Assembly (NCBI GenBank): GCA_964609215.1 | Contig: CAZSQZ010000005.1 | Coordinates: 124,001-188,000 of the forward strand | Direction of reading: 5' to 3' | Source of the DNA: JABDKJ01 sp964609215 | GTDB taxonomy: Bacteria > Bacteroidota > Bacteroidia > Flavobacteriales_D > JABDKJ01 | Length of the DNA: 64,000 bases | In this document: positions 32,484 to 40,925 of the stretch, piece by piece | How the letters are laid out: each line of letters opens with the position of its first letter | Numbering within the stretch: position 1 is the first letter of the stretch | The notes under the pieces: generated by a model | Database searches by the model: none | What the model was told of the DNA's origin: nothing | Seen by the model: only the letters and a program-made list of their open reading frames with translations | Program-made: the position numbers and the translations under genes

Positions 32484-33814
32484 CTCACCTCTTTTTCAAG
32501 AAAACGTATTCCCATTTCCTCTAGCTCTTTTAAGATAGGATTGTAAATAGCTGAACTGGTCGGAAGATGAACACCATTTAAATCAATTTCCTTGTTAACA
32601 ATATGTTTGGCTGCTATTGCTAAGGGAAGGCCAACTGTTTTTGCCATACCCGTATACACCTCGTCATCTCCAATGCAAACTAAAGAAGACTGTATTTCCT
32701 TTTCTAATCCATTTAATGCATATTTGAATTGATGCCACATCACAATCATGTCCTTATCTCCGTCCTCAAGCGCCCATTTTTGCTCTAACAAATGTTGCAT
32801 AACTTGAGCAGGACTTGCATTTGCGATTCCGATCTTTTTCTTTTCGAACAATCCCAACCAATTGAGTTTATCAAATACCTCATCCTCTGGTTCAAGTCGT
32901 AAAACATATCGTAATTTTAATTCTACCGAATCAGTTGGATGATAAGATAAGAAGGAATTCGTAAAGTCCCTAAAAGTCATATTCTCAGAATCTTCTAATT
33001 TATAGGTATCGTCCGTCATACCCAACTGGACTAAAGCATCCCATGCTCTGCAATAACCAGATCTTCGTAATGTTCCTCTATAAATGGTTGGGATATCTTC
33101 AAGGTTATAGATACTCCTGTATTTTAAAGAATCTCTATTGGCGTAGCCATCAAATTTCCCATATCCCTCAATATTTATTTTTTCTATTCTTTTGAATAGT
33201 TGGCTGTAAGGAATATACTTATATCTGCCATTTCTAATATACTGAACAGCTCCACCTTGTCCTGCTAAAACCACATTTCTTGGATTCCAGGTGAACTTAT
33301 AATTCCATGGATTATTATCACTTTCCGGAGCAATCAAACCTCCTGTAAAACTTTTAAAGCTTTTAATCTCTCCGCCTCTGGACTTGATTTCATCAATGAT
33401 CTTCATCGCGGACATATGATCTAAACCAGGGTCAAGTCCCATTTCATTTAAAATCATAATTCCCGCATCACTCGCTTCCTTACTTAGCGCTTTTATTTCG
33501 TCTGAGACATAAGAGGGTGTAATAACGTCCTTTTTTAAATCTATGCAATCCCTAACCACATGAATATGAAACCTTGCAGGTAGCATAGAAATAATCAAAT
33601 CATGATTCTGAATTTGAGCCCTTCTTTCCTCATCATTTAGTGCATCAAATACCAAGCCTCTGCTATTCGCCATTCCCTCTAATCGTTCATCAATCAAGTC
33701 TTGATCTCTATCGGTTACGGTTAAAGACCAATTATTCAGCGAAGAATTATCGGCTAAATATTTAATTAATGCTGAACTAGATCTCCCTGCACCAATGATT
33801 AAAATCTTCTTCAT
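32480..33814 (-). CDS. Saccharopine dehydrogenase family protein
   Basis: This 444-residue NAD(P)-dependent protein of the saccharopine dehydrogenase C-terminal family starts with a Rossmann motif, ILIIGAGRSSSALIKYLAD. It carries LDPGLDHMSAMKIID, a typical saccharopine-reductase segment, and GGLIAPESDNNPWNYKFTW. It probably takes part in lysine metabolism through saccharopine (either direction), or in a related aminoadipate-type reaction; no partner genes are nearby to settle it. It ends 4 bp inside the convergent barrel gene. Upstream, the 272-bp region to 34086 shows AT-rich sequence with a possible promoter but no other gene. Confidence 0.88.
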   Translation of the reverse strand: MKKILIIGAGRSSSALIKYLADNSSLNNWSLTVTDRDQDLIDERLEGMANSRGLVFDALNDEERRAQIQNHDLIISMLPARFHIHVVRDCIDLKKDVITPSYVSDEIKALSKEASDAGIMILNEMGLDPGLDHMSAMKIIDEIKSRGGEIKSFKSFTGGLIAPESDNNPWNYKFTWNPRNVVLAGQGGAVQYIRNGRYKYIPYSQLFKRIEKINIEGYGKFDGYANRDSLKYRSIYNLEDIPTIYRGTLRRSGYCRAWDALVQLGMTDDTYKLEDSENMTFRDFTNSFLSYHPTDSVELKLRYVLRLEPEDEVFDKLNWLGLFEKKKIGIANASPAQVMQHLLEQKWALEDGDKDMIVMWHQFKYALNGLEKEIQSSLVCIGDDEVYTGMAKTVGLPLAIAAKHIVNKEIDLNGVHLPTSSAIYNPILKELEEMGIRFLEKEVS

Positions 33815-34086
33815 TCTGTCTAATGATTATTCAAGTTCAAATTTAGATTTCTTTTGATTTGAATTTCTCTTTTAATAAAAATCTTTACAGTTTGAATTAA
33901 GAAATTGTCAAAAAGAATTACTTTGAACAGAATTTAAACAAATACAACACAGCTTTAGCCATCTGCCTAATTATCAATAAATTACAGTATTGGCATGGCA
34001 TTTGAATTTATTACTACAATTCTATTTTGTTTGGTGGGTATATTTTGAAAAACTCAATAGAAATAGACAATTTAATTTATTGCGTT

Positions 34087-35451
34087 ATGGAACATTTTAA
34101 ATATTTCTTAATAGTCGGGTTGTCACTGATACTTCTATCATGTGCATCTTCTAAATCGTTTTACAAAAAAGGAGTGAAGTTGGAAGAAGCAGGATTAACA
34201 GAGGAAGCAGCTGAAATGTATATGAAGTCCTTGTCAAAAAAGAACACCAATGTTAATTCTCAAATTGCATTGAAAAAAACAGGACAGAGAGCTTTAAATG
34301 ACAAATTGGATTCTTTTAATAAAGCGCATATGTTAGAAGATCACGACCATGCAGTTTATGAATACGAAGTAGCTGAATTATTCTATGAACGGGTTAAGGG
34401 TTATGGAACTAAATTGGATATGCCCAATCATTATAAGGATAGATACGAAAAATCACTTGAATTCTATAAGGAAGAATTGTATCAGGAAGGGGTTGAACTT
34501 TACGAAGCGAAAAATTATCCTGAAGCAACTAGAAAATTTAATAAGATTGCCAGCTATGATCCTTCATATAAAGATATTGAGGAGTACAAGGTATTAACAT
34601 TTGCTGAGCCCTTATATGACAAAGGCAAAGCAGCATATGACAGGGAGGAATGGAGAAAAGCCTATAAGTATTTTGATCAGATACATAGAAAGAATCCAGA
34701 GTTTAAGAATGTCACTGAACTATGGCAATCTAGTCTGGATTATGGAACATTTCCAGTGGCACTTGTTCCATTCGAAAGCACTACTGCAAATAAACCAAAG
34801 AGTGAAAAGATTCACTCGGTTGCTTTGGACAAAATCACTAGCATAGATAATCCTTTTGTAAAGGTTGTCGATAGAGAAAACATAGATCAGCTTATTGAAG
34901 AACAAACACTTGGTTTAAGCGGAGTTGTGGATGAAGCTACTGCTGCTCAGGTGGGAAAAATTCTGGGTGCTAAAGGTATGATAACAGGTGAAATTATTGA
35001 ATACAAAGAAAACCTTGGAAGGTTGCAAAAGAAAACTGTTAAGGGTTTTGAAATGTATCAAGTTACAGTAACAAATGATGAAACTGGAAAAGAAGAACAG
35101 GAGACGAAATTTAAACCTGCTAGATATCAGGAATACTACAATAAAAATGAAGTTACCATTGCTGTAGAGTATAAATGTACTTCTCTTGAAACTGGACAAA
35201 TTATCTTTTCCAAGGTTTACGAAAGAACAGCTACGGATGAAGTTTACTATGCAACATATAATGGTAAAATTGAAAATTTAGTTCCTGCCGTTGATGATCA
35301 ACCAACAACTAGCAGAGATGATTATAATGCACTTCAAGCTTTATTGAAGGCAAGAAAAGAGTTAGTTAAGCCTGAAGAGCTTGTCGCTACTCACTATGAT
35401 GGAATTGGCACGGAATTGGCAAAAGAAATAGAAGATTATCTTGATTTTTAA
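34087..35451 (+). CDS. CsgG-like lipoprotein with TPR-like repeats
   Basis: This lipoprotein starts MEHFKYFLIVGLSLILLSCAS, with a good lipobox (LLSC). Helical repeats (YEAKNYPEATRKFNKIASYDP; YDREEWRKAYKYFDQIHRKNP) cover about residues 30-225. Next comes a CsgG/LpoB-like domain (FPVALVPFES; VKVVDRENIDQLIEEQTLGLSG; AAQVGKILGAKGMITGEI). I chose the ATG at 34087 because the longer frame from 34027 adds 20 residues before the signal. CsgG-type proteins form secretion pores, and LpoB-types regulate cell-wall synthases. It lies 2 bp before the next lipoprotein gene and forms an operon with two more. Confidence 0.82.
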   Translation: MEHFKYFLIVGLSLILLSCASSKSFYKKGVKLEEAGLTEEAAEMYMKSLSKKNTNVNSQIALKKTGQRALNDKLDSFNKAHMLEDHDHAVYEYEVAELFYERVKGYGTKLDMPNHYKDRYEKSLEFYKEELYQEGVELYEAKNYPEATRKFNKIASYDPSYKDIEEYKVLTFAEPLYDKGKAAYDREEWRKAYKYFDQIHRKNPEFKNVTELWQSSLDYGTFPVALVPFESTTANKPKSEKIHSVALDKITSIDNPFVKVVDRENIDQLIEEQTLGLSGVVDEATAAQVGKILGAKGMITGEIIEYKENLGRLQKKTVKGFEMYQVTVTNDETGKEEQETKFKPARYQEYYNKNEVTIAVEYKCTSLETGQIIFSKVYERTATDEVYYATYNGKIENLVPAVDDQPTTSRDDYNALQALLKARKELVKPEELVATHYDGIGTELAKEIEDYLDF

Positions 35452-35453
35452 AT

Positions 35454-36833
35454 TTGAAGAAAATAGCATACATACTGATACTAATAGCCACAACTATAAG
35501 CTGCGGAAAACAAAAGGTTATTATCCCTTCTGTTCCAGAACTAATTGATAAAAGTGACGACAGGCCAGAATGGATAAGAAATCGACCTTTTGGTAATTCC
35601 GAATACATTGGAATTGGGGCAGCTAGCAAAGTCCGTAACCCAGATGAGTATATGAAAGTGGCAAAAAACAATGCGCTTTCAGACCTTTCATCTGAGATAA
35701 AGATTACGGTTAAGTCGAATTCATTCCTTTATGTGCTCGATCGAAATTATAAGTTTGATGAAGAATTCACTCAGGGAATTCAAACTTTCACTGATCAAAA
35801 TTTGGAAGGCTTCGAATTCGTAGACTCCTACGAAACAGAATTTGAGTATTGGGTTTTCTATAGATTGGATAAAAACCTGTACAAGGAAAATTTTGAGAGA
35901 CGCAGAAAAGAGTCCATTGAATTATCGTATGATTTGTTTCTAAAAGGGCAAAATCAAAGAAGTGCTAGAAATGTTTCCGGTGCGATGCAGCTTTTCATAA
36001 AAGCCCTAGGTGGACTTAAAGAATATTGGGGAGAAAGTAACAAGGTAAACACAGTTGAAGGAGAGATTTTTTTGGAGAATGAAATACTTTTTAACCTGCA
36101 AGATATGATGAATGACATTGCACTTATTCCATCTAATGATTTTGTAAAATTGAATATGGATAATCAGTATTCAAATAATTTTGCAGTAAGCGTTATGAAA
36201 AACGGAAGTCCTCTCAAAAACGCTAAGCTGGACTTTTGTTATCCTTCGGAAAGTGGTTTTTCGCAACCCAACTTTATTACCAATGAAGATGGTATAGCAG
36301 TAGTTGCTATTTCAGATTATGAGAAAAATGTTAAGAAGTCTAATCTTGAGGTAGAAATGAATCTGGAATATTGGTTGAATAATGCTACTGATATAGAAAA
36401 AGAAATATCAAGAATCGTTAGACCAAAAAAATTGTCTATTCCTATTGTTTTAGAAAAACCACGCTTTTATTTTGAAGTGCAAGAAAAGAACCTTGGGGAT
36501 AATCTCACTTCTCCTATAGTTAGTAATGCAATTAAAAATGCTTTGACGCAAAAAGATTTTAGTCTAACTAAGAATAGAAATGAAAGTGATTTGATTGTTC
36601 AATTGAATGCAAGCACAGAAAAAGCAGGAACAAGTTATAGCTTTTATGTAGCTCATTGTAACATGGAGATAAAGGTAATGGACAAAGAAGGAAATGTAGT
36701 TTATCAAAATGCATTTCACGACATAAAAGGATTGAATGTAAATTATGAAGCAGCAGGCATAAAAGCCCTTACAAATGTTGCTGCCAAGGCAAAGAAAACA
36801 ATGATTAAAGAACTGATTAACAGTATTTTGTAG
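35454..36833 (+). CDS. LPP20-family lipoprotein, large
   Basis: The 459-residue lipoprotein (MKKIAYILILIATTISCGKQ) has an LPP20-like domain near residues 35-135: DRPEWIRNRPFGNSEYIGIGAA, in parts YIGIGAAS, then AKNNALSDLSSEIKITVKSNS. Downstream are a helical section and two beta-rich domains. Its start is a TTG at 35454, 2 bp after the stop of the CsgG-like gene, directly before the lipoprotein signal. LPP20 proteins are outer-membrane-associated in Helicobacter; their function is unclear. Position and shared domain suggest it works with the CsgG-like and the following smaller LPP20 protein. Confidence 0.8.
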   Translation: MKKIAYILILIATTISCGKQKVIIPSVPELIDKSDDRPEWIRNRPFGNSEYIGIGAASKVRNPDEYMKVAKNNALSDLSSEIKITVKSNSFLYVLDRNYKFDEEFTQGIQTFTDQNLEGFEFVDSYETEFEYWVFYRLDKNLYKENFERRRKESIELSYDLFLKGQNQRSARNVSGAMQLFIKALGGLKEYWGESNKVNTVEGEIFLENEILFNLQDMMNDIALIPSNDFVKLNMDNQYSNNFAVSVMKNGSPLKNAKLDFCYPSESGFSQPNFITNEDGIAVVAISDYEKNVKKSNLEVEMNLEYWLNNATDIEKEISRIVRPKKLSIPIVLEKPRFYFEVQEKNLGDNLTSPIVSNAIKNALTQKDFSLTKNRNESDLIVQLNASTEKAGTSYSFYVAHCNMEIKVMDKEGNVVYQNAFHDIKGLNVNYEAAGIKALTNVAAKAKKTMIKELINSIL

Positions 36834-36862
36834 ACTTTGGCACAGTTTTCGAAAGTACTTAG

Positions 36863-37468
36863 ATGAAATTATTAAAACCTAGAGATATGATAGTTAGAAA
36901 CATTAAAACATTTGGAATGATTGGCCTGTTGGCAATCGCCCTAGTTGGAACTGGATGTAAGAAGAAAAAGAATATTACTAAAGCTCCAGCTGGAGAAACA
37001 CCCATTACTGAATACTGTTCAGGACCCGACTACTTCAGTAACAAAGATTTCTTTAGAGCAAGCGGTTTAGGAGAAAGCATGGATCAGGCTACTGCAAAAA
37101 AGAAAGCCATGAACAATGCACGTGCAGACTTGGCTGCAACTCTTCAAGTAACCATTAATAGCGTAGTAGATAATTACGTAAACTCCAGAGAATTTAACAA
37201 TAAGGAAGAAATTGAAGAGCGATTTGAAGGACTTACAAGAGAGATTGTTAAACAGAACATGGTTGGTGTGAAGACCATTTGTTCACAACCGGTTAAGACA
37301 GAATCGGGAAATTACAAGTACTATGTAGCGCTTGAGCTCTCTGGAGATGATATCGTTTCTAAATACCACGAAAGAATTTCTAAAGATGAAAGATTAAGAA
37401 TCGATTATGATTATGAAAAATTCAAGGAGACTTTCGATGCAGAGATGGAAAAGCTTGAAAACAGATAA
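36863..37468 (+). CDS. LPP20-family lipoprotein, small
   Basis: The 201-residue lipoprotein has a lipobox in LAIALVGTGCKKKKN (cysteine near residue 32) and a single LPP20-like domain: FFRASGLGESMDQATAKKK, AMNNARADLAATLQVTIN, then YYVALELSGDDIV. The mid-part is close in pattern to the N-terminal domain of the preceding gene, so they may be products of duplication. It lies 29 bp after that gene and is followed by a terminator hairpin at 37471-37513, which closes this three-gene lipoprotein operon. An internal ATG at 36887 could also serve as start. Confidence 0.82.
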   Translation: MKLLKPRDMIVRNIKTFGMIGLLAIALVGTGCKKKKNITKAPAGETPITEYCSGPDYFSNKDFFRASGLGESMDQATAKKKAMNNARADLAATLQVTINSVVDNYVNSREFNNKEEIEERFEGLTREIVKQNMVGVKTICSQPVKTESGNYKYYVALELSGDDIVSKYHERISKDERLRIDYDYEKFKETFDAEMEKLENR

Positions 37469-37470
37469 TT

Positions 37471-37513
37471 AGGAAGAATCCTGTTCAAAAAAAGAACGGG
37501 ATTTCCTATTTTT
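37471..37513 (+). terminator. Terminator closing the lipoprotein operon
   Basis: Arms AGGAAGAATCCTGTTC (37471-37486) and GAACGGGATTTCCT (37494-37507) pair with small bulges across an A-rich loop, followed by ATTTTT. It lies 2 bp past the LPP20 stop and just before the DUF423 gene. Confidence 0.65.
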
Positions 37514-37517
37514 GGAT

Positions 37518-37904
37518 ATGCACAAAAACCTTATTCGCCTTGCATCTGTTTTAATGATAATAGGAATAATATTGGGCGCCTTTGGCGCCCATTTTTTAAA
37601 AGCCAAAATCTCCGAAAAATTAATTGAAGCTTATAAAACAGGTATATTGTATCATCTCCTTCACACTATTGCTCTTTTAGCAATAGGACTTTCTAATCTA
37701 CCTTTTTCAAAAAATTTAAAAAGAGCTAAAAATTTTCTTTTTGCTGGCATTATTCTTTTTTCCGGTTCTCTGTATCTATTGTCAATTAAGGAAATTGCAA
37801 AATTTCCTGATTTCCTTGATTTTATTGGAATACTCACGCCAATCGGTGGAATTTCCTTTATCTGTGCATGGGTATTTTTAATTCGCTCTTTAAATCAAAA
37901 GTAA
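37518..37904 (+). CDS. DUF423 membrane protein (YgdD-like)
   Basis: This small integral membrane protein of about 128 residues has four hydrophobic segments. It shows the DUF423 pattern: IGIILGAFGAHFLKAKISEKL, in parts LGAFGAHFLK, then GILYHLLHTIALLAIG and ILTPIGGISFICAWVFL. The function is unknown; E. coli YgdD belongs here. I place the start at ATG 37518; a TTG two codons earlier is possible. It lies immediately after the terminator of the lipoprotein operon and has no clear partner. Confidence 0.9.
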   Translation: MHKNLIRLASVLMIIGIILGAFGAHFLKAKISEKLIEAYKTGILYHLLHTIALLAIGLSNLPFSKNLKRAKNFLFAGIILFSGSLYLLSIKEIAKFPDFLDFIGILTPIGGISFICAWVFLIRSLNQK

Positions 37905-38003
37905 GTGTCAAATAGACACTATAAAACTTATTAACGCGTCCCTTAATTCATTTATTTTCAATTATTTATCGAATAAATTTTAACAAAATAAATTTGCTTT
38001 TGG

Positions 38004-38036
38004 TTTGTTCGCTCGCTTTCAATTCCTGTAAATTTG
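38004..38036 (+). promoter_or_regulatory. Bacteroidota-type promoter before pckA
   Basis: TTTG at 38004-38007 and TAAATTTG at 38029-38036 are 21 bp apart, matching the Bacteroidota -33 (TTTG) and -7 (TAnnTTTG) elements. The -7 box ends 17 bp before the pckA ATG, so the leader would be short. Confidence 0.65.
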
Positions 38037-38053
38037 TATCCTAAACCCATTAC

Positions 38054-39661
38054 ATGGAAAATAACATTAGTGTGCTAAGGGATTTGAATTATTTAGGGTT
38101 GAATGAGTGTGATCCAATACACTGGAACTTATTACCGCAAGAACTTATTGAAAAAACAGTCCAAAATGGACAAGGAGAAATTGCCAGCAATGGTGCTTTA
38201 TCTGTTAAAACCGGTGAATTTACAGGTAGATCTCCTCAGGACAGATTTATTGTTGCTGATAGCATAACTGAGAACACCGTTTGGTGGGGAGACATCAACA
38301 AGAAATTTGATGCTGCCAAGTTTGATCAGTTAGACACTAAAATTCAAAACTACCTTAAAGGAAAAGAAGTCTTTGTAAAAGATGCCTGTGCCTGTGCAAA
38401 TGAAGAGTATAAGTTAAATGTAAGGGTTGTTTCGGAGTATCCATGGTCTTCACTTTTTGCAGATAATATGTTTTTGAGATTAAGAGGAGAAGAACTAAAT
38501 AACTTCAAACCTCAATGGAACGTTATCTGCGCTCCTGGTTTTATGGCTGACTCTTTAGTCGATGGAACACGTCAACACAATTTTGCCATCATCAATTTTA
38601 GTAAAAAGAAAGTTATAATAGGTGGCACTGGATATACTGGAGAAATCAAAAAAGGAATTTTCTCTGTTTTGAATTTCATCCTTCCTTATGAAAAGAATGT
38701 ACTTTCCATGCATTGTTCGGCAAATGTTGGAGCAAATGGGGATACTGCCATATTCTTTGGTTTATCGGGTACGGGTAAAACCACACTTTCTTCAGATCCA
38801 AATAGAAAATTAATTGGTGATGATGAGCATGGATGGGCAGGAAACAAAGTCTTTAATTTTGAAGGAGGTTGCTATGCAAAAACCATCAATCTTTCTAAAG
38901 AAAATGAGCCTCAGATTTATAATGCTATCAAGCCTGGTGCTATACTAGAAAATATTGGCTACAAGGGTGATACTCTTGAACCAGATTATAGTGACACTTC
39001 AATAACGCAAAACACAAGAGTATCCTATCCTATCCATCACATTGACAATATAATGGTTCCCAGCCAAGGAGAAAATGCAAAAAATATTTTCTTTCTTACC
39101 TGTGATGCTTTTGGTGTTTTACCTCCTATCTCTAAATTGAATAGAGCTCAAGCTATGTACCACTTCATTAGCGGTTATACGGCTAAAGTTGCTGGAACAG
39201 AAGCTGGAATAACTGAACCAGTTACTGCTTTTTCTGCTTGTTTTGGTGCTCCATTCCTACCCTTGCATCCTACAAAATATGCGGAGATGCTTGGAAAGAA
39301 AATGGATGAAAGTGGCGTAAATGTTTGGCTAGTAAATACAGGTTGGAGCTCAGGTTCATATGGAGTTGGATCACGTCTTAAATTGAAATGGACCAGAGCA
39401 ATGATTACAGCAGCTTTGGAAGGACGTTTGGATAATGTAGATTATCAGACACATACTATTTTTGGTTTAAAAATGCCAACATCCTGTCCTGATGTTCCTG
39501 CTGAAATTTTGAATCCGCGAAATACTTGGGCAGACAAAAATGAATACGATAACAAAGCCCAAGATTTGGCGCAGAAATTTATTGCCAATTTTGAACAGTT
39601 TGCTTCTCAAGCAAGTGCCGAAATATTAGGAGCTGCTCCTAAGGTTTCTGTTGGGGCTTAA
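38054..39661 (+). CDS. pckA: Phosphoenolpyruvate carboxykinase (ATP)
   Basis: The 535-residue ATP-dependent PEP carboxykinase converts oxaloacetate and ATP to PEP, CO2 and ADP, the committing step of gluconeogenesis. Diagnostic features are the GRSPQDRFIV substrate site, the P-loop GLSGTGKTTLSSDP, the metal/kinase-2 region LIGDDEHGW and the NTGWSSGSYGVG segment. Length and order are standard. A promoter of Bacteroidota type ends 17 bp upstream, so it is a single-gene transcript. No terminator hairpin is clear in the 80 bp downstream, where the convergent XRE gene begins. Confidence 0.98.
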   Translation: MENNISVLRDLNYLGLNECDPIHWNLLPQELIEKTVQNGQGEIASNGALSVKTGEFTGRSPQDRFIVADSITENTVWWGDINKKFDAAKFDQLDTKIQNYLKGKEVFVKDACACANEEYKLNVRVVSEYPWSSLFADNMFLRLRGEELNNFKPQWNVICAPGFMADSLVDGTRQHNFAIINFSKKKVIIGGTGYTGEIKKGIFSVLNFILPYEKNVLSMHCSANVGANGDTAIFFGLSGTGKTTLSSDPNRKLIGDDEHGWAGNKVFNFEGGCYAKTINLSKENEPQIYNAIKPGAILENIGYKGDTLEPDYSDTSITQNTRVSYPIHHIDNIMVPSQGENAKNIFFLTCDAFGVLPPISKLNRAQAMYHFISGYTAKVAGTEAGITEPVTAFSACFGAPFLPLHPTKYAEMLGKKMDESGVNVWLVNTGWSSGSYGVGSRLKLKWTRAMITAALEGRLDNVDYQTHTIFGLKMPTSCPDVPAEILNPRNTWADKNEYDNKAQDLAQKFIANFEQFASQASAEILGAAPKVSVGA

Positions 39662-39744
39662 ATTGGCTCATAACCACTTTGTTTTTGTATAGATAATTCA
39701 GGTTAGAATTCACTATTCGGACGTAGATTCGAATTCGTATATCA

Positions 39745-39999
39745 TCATCTTTCCTTATCCATGTAATCAGTCAACTCAAAATCAAGTAATTGAGAATAAG
39801 GAATATCAAGAACCTCTGCAATTTTAAAGAGTGTAGATACACCAGTATTGATTGTGCCCTTTTCTATAAGTCTCAGATGTTTCTCCCCAATACCTATTTC
39901 GAAGGCCATTTGAACAATACTTAAATTATGCTTTAACCTTAAATACTTAAGATGTTTTCCTAAAGCAATTAGAAATAGTTTATGTTGTGAAGAATCCAG
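39745..39999 (-). CDS. XRE-type helix-turn-helix protein without usual start
   Basis: Translating the minus strand gives an open frame (39745-40026) that reads LGKHLKYLRLKHNLSIVQMA, FEIGIGEKHLRLIEKG, then TLFKIAEVLDIPYSQLLDFEL and ends DYMDKER. This is a full Cro/C1-type HTH domain of about 65 residues. No ATG, GTG or TTG precedes the domain in frame; the CTG at 39997-39999 is the best candidate, and the next stop is a TAA at 40027-40029. It may start at a rare codon or be a decayed copy. The palindrome at 40032-40049 lies just upstream, which suggests autoregulation. Confidence 0.6.
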   Translation of the reverse strand: MDSSQHKLFLIALGKHLKYLRLKHNLSIVQMAFEIGIGEKHLRLIEKGTINTGVSTLFKIAEVLDIPYSQLLDFELTDYMDKER

Positions 40000-40031
40000 A
40001 ACATAAAAGTTTGATTTACTAGAAAATTATT

Positions 40032-40049
40032 TCGGTAATATTTTACCGA
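40032..40049. promoter_or_regulatory. Palindrome beside the XRE gene, possible operator
   Basis: TCGGTAA (40032-40038), TATT, TTACCGA (40043-40049) form a perfect 18-bp palindrome. It lies about 30 bp before the putative XRE start and 220 bp before the fulvocin-like gene transcribed the other way. Size and symmetry suit a small HTH repressor; binding is inferred. Confidence 0.5.
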
Positions 40050-40266
40050 TTATTAAATATTCATTAACTTGTCAAAAAATAACTTTCGAATACCATCATA
40101 TATCAATTTATGCAACAAAAAAAGGTTAAGGAGATACCCACCATTTGGGATTAGAAAAATTAAGAGCCTTAAATAAAGTTGAAAAAGGATAGAAAGCGTT
40201 GGTCGAAATAAGCCGAAGAGACCTTAAATTATAAGTAGGCGTAATTTTTTAAACATTTAAATCAAA

Positions 40267-40923
40267 ATGAAAAAAGTAAGTATTTTAATCTTAGTGACTT
40301 TAATTACCAGTTTACTATACACTTCCTGCGGAAAGAATGAATTAGATCATTCATTAACAAGAAAAATTCTTCTTCAGGAAAGCTCAAAAGACAAATTACT
40401 GGAAAAGTACAACTCCTTATCTTATTCTGATAAGATGAAAATTTGGGAAGAAAAGTTACTTCAAAGTATTGAAAATTCTCCTAAGGAGTATAATGAACAT
40501 ATTCACTCAATAATTAATAAAATTAAATCAGCTTCCTCTGCTCAAGAATTAATCAATAGTGATGATTTTAGAGATTTAACCATGAAAACAGCAGAAAATA
40601 TTGCCCCATCTACATTTACTGATATTTTCTTTTCTCTAAATGATCTTCATTTTGATAATTCTGGAGTTATTGAATCCAAAAGTGAGGAATCCAGAGATTT
40701 AATTAATTACTTAAAACAATCATTTGAAAAGGCCAGAAACACAAAGCCAAGTGCAACTCAGAATAAAAGTGCTGAAAAACCATGTAATTGCGATTGGACA
40801 TGTGGAGACTCTGCTTCTGAATGCACGCACTCAGATTGTGAAGCAACAGATACTGGATGTGGTTTTTTATGGTTATTTTCTTGCGAACAAAGAGATGAAA
40901 TCTTCTATATTAACTGTCCCTAA
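40267..40923 (+). CDS. Fulvocin C-related cysteine-rich lipoprotein
   Basis: The 218-residue product has a lipoprotein signal (MKKVSILILVTLITSLLYTSC), a helical middle of about 150 residues and a compact C-terminal domain with eight cysteines: PCNCDWTC, SECTHSDC, DTGCGFLWLFSC and NCP. This two-part plan (helical pro-region plus disulfide-rich tail) is what databases label bacteriocin fulvocin C-related. The peptide may be released or stay on the precursor; antibacterial activity is not shown. It lies 2 bp before a membrane-bound thioredoxin gene that could form the disulfides. No dedicated transporter or protease is nearby. Confidence 0.65.
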   Translation: MKKVSILILVTLITSLLYTSCGKNELDHSLTRKILLQESSKDKLLEKYNSLSYSDKMKIWEEKLLQSIENSPKEYNEHIHSIINKIKSASSAQELINSDDFRDLTMKTAENIAPSTFTDIFFSLNDLHFDNSGVIESKSEESRDLINYLKQSFEKARNTKPSATQNKSAEKPCNCDWTCGDSASECTHSDCEATDTGCGFLWLFSCEQRDEIFYINCP

Positions 40924-40925
40924 AA

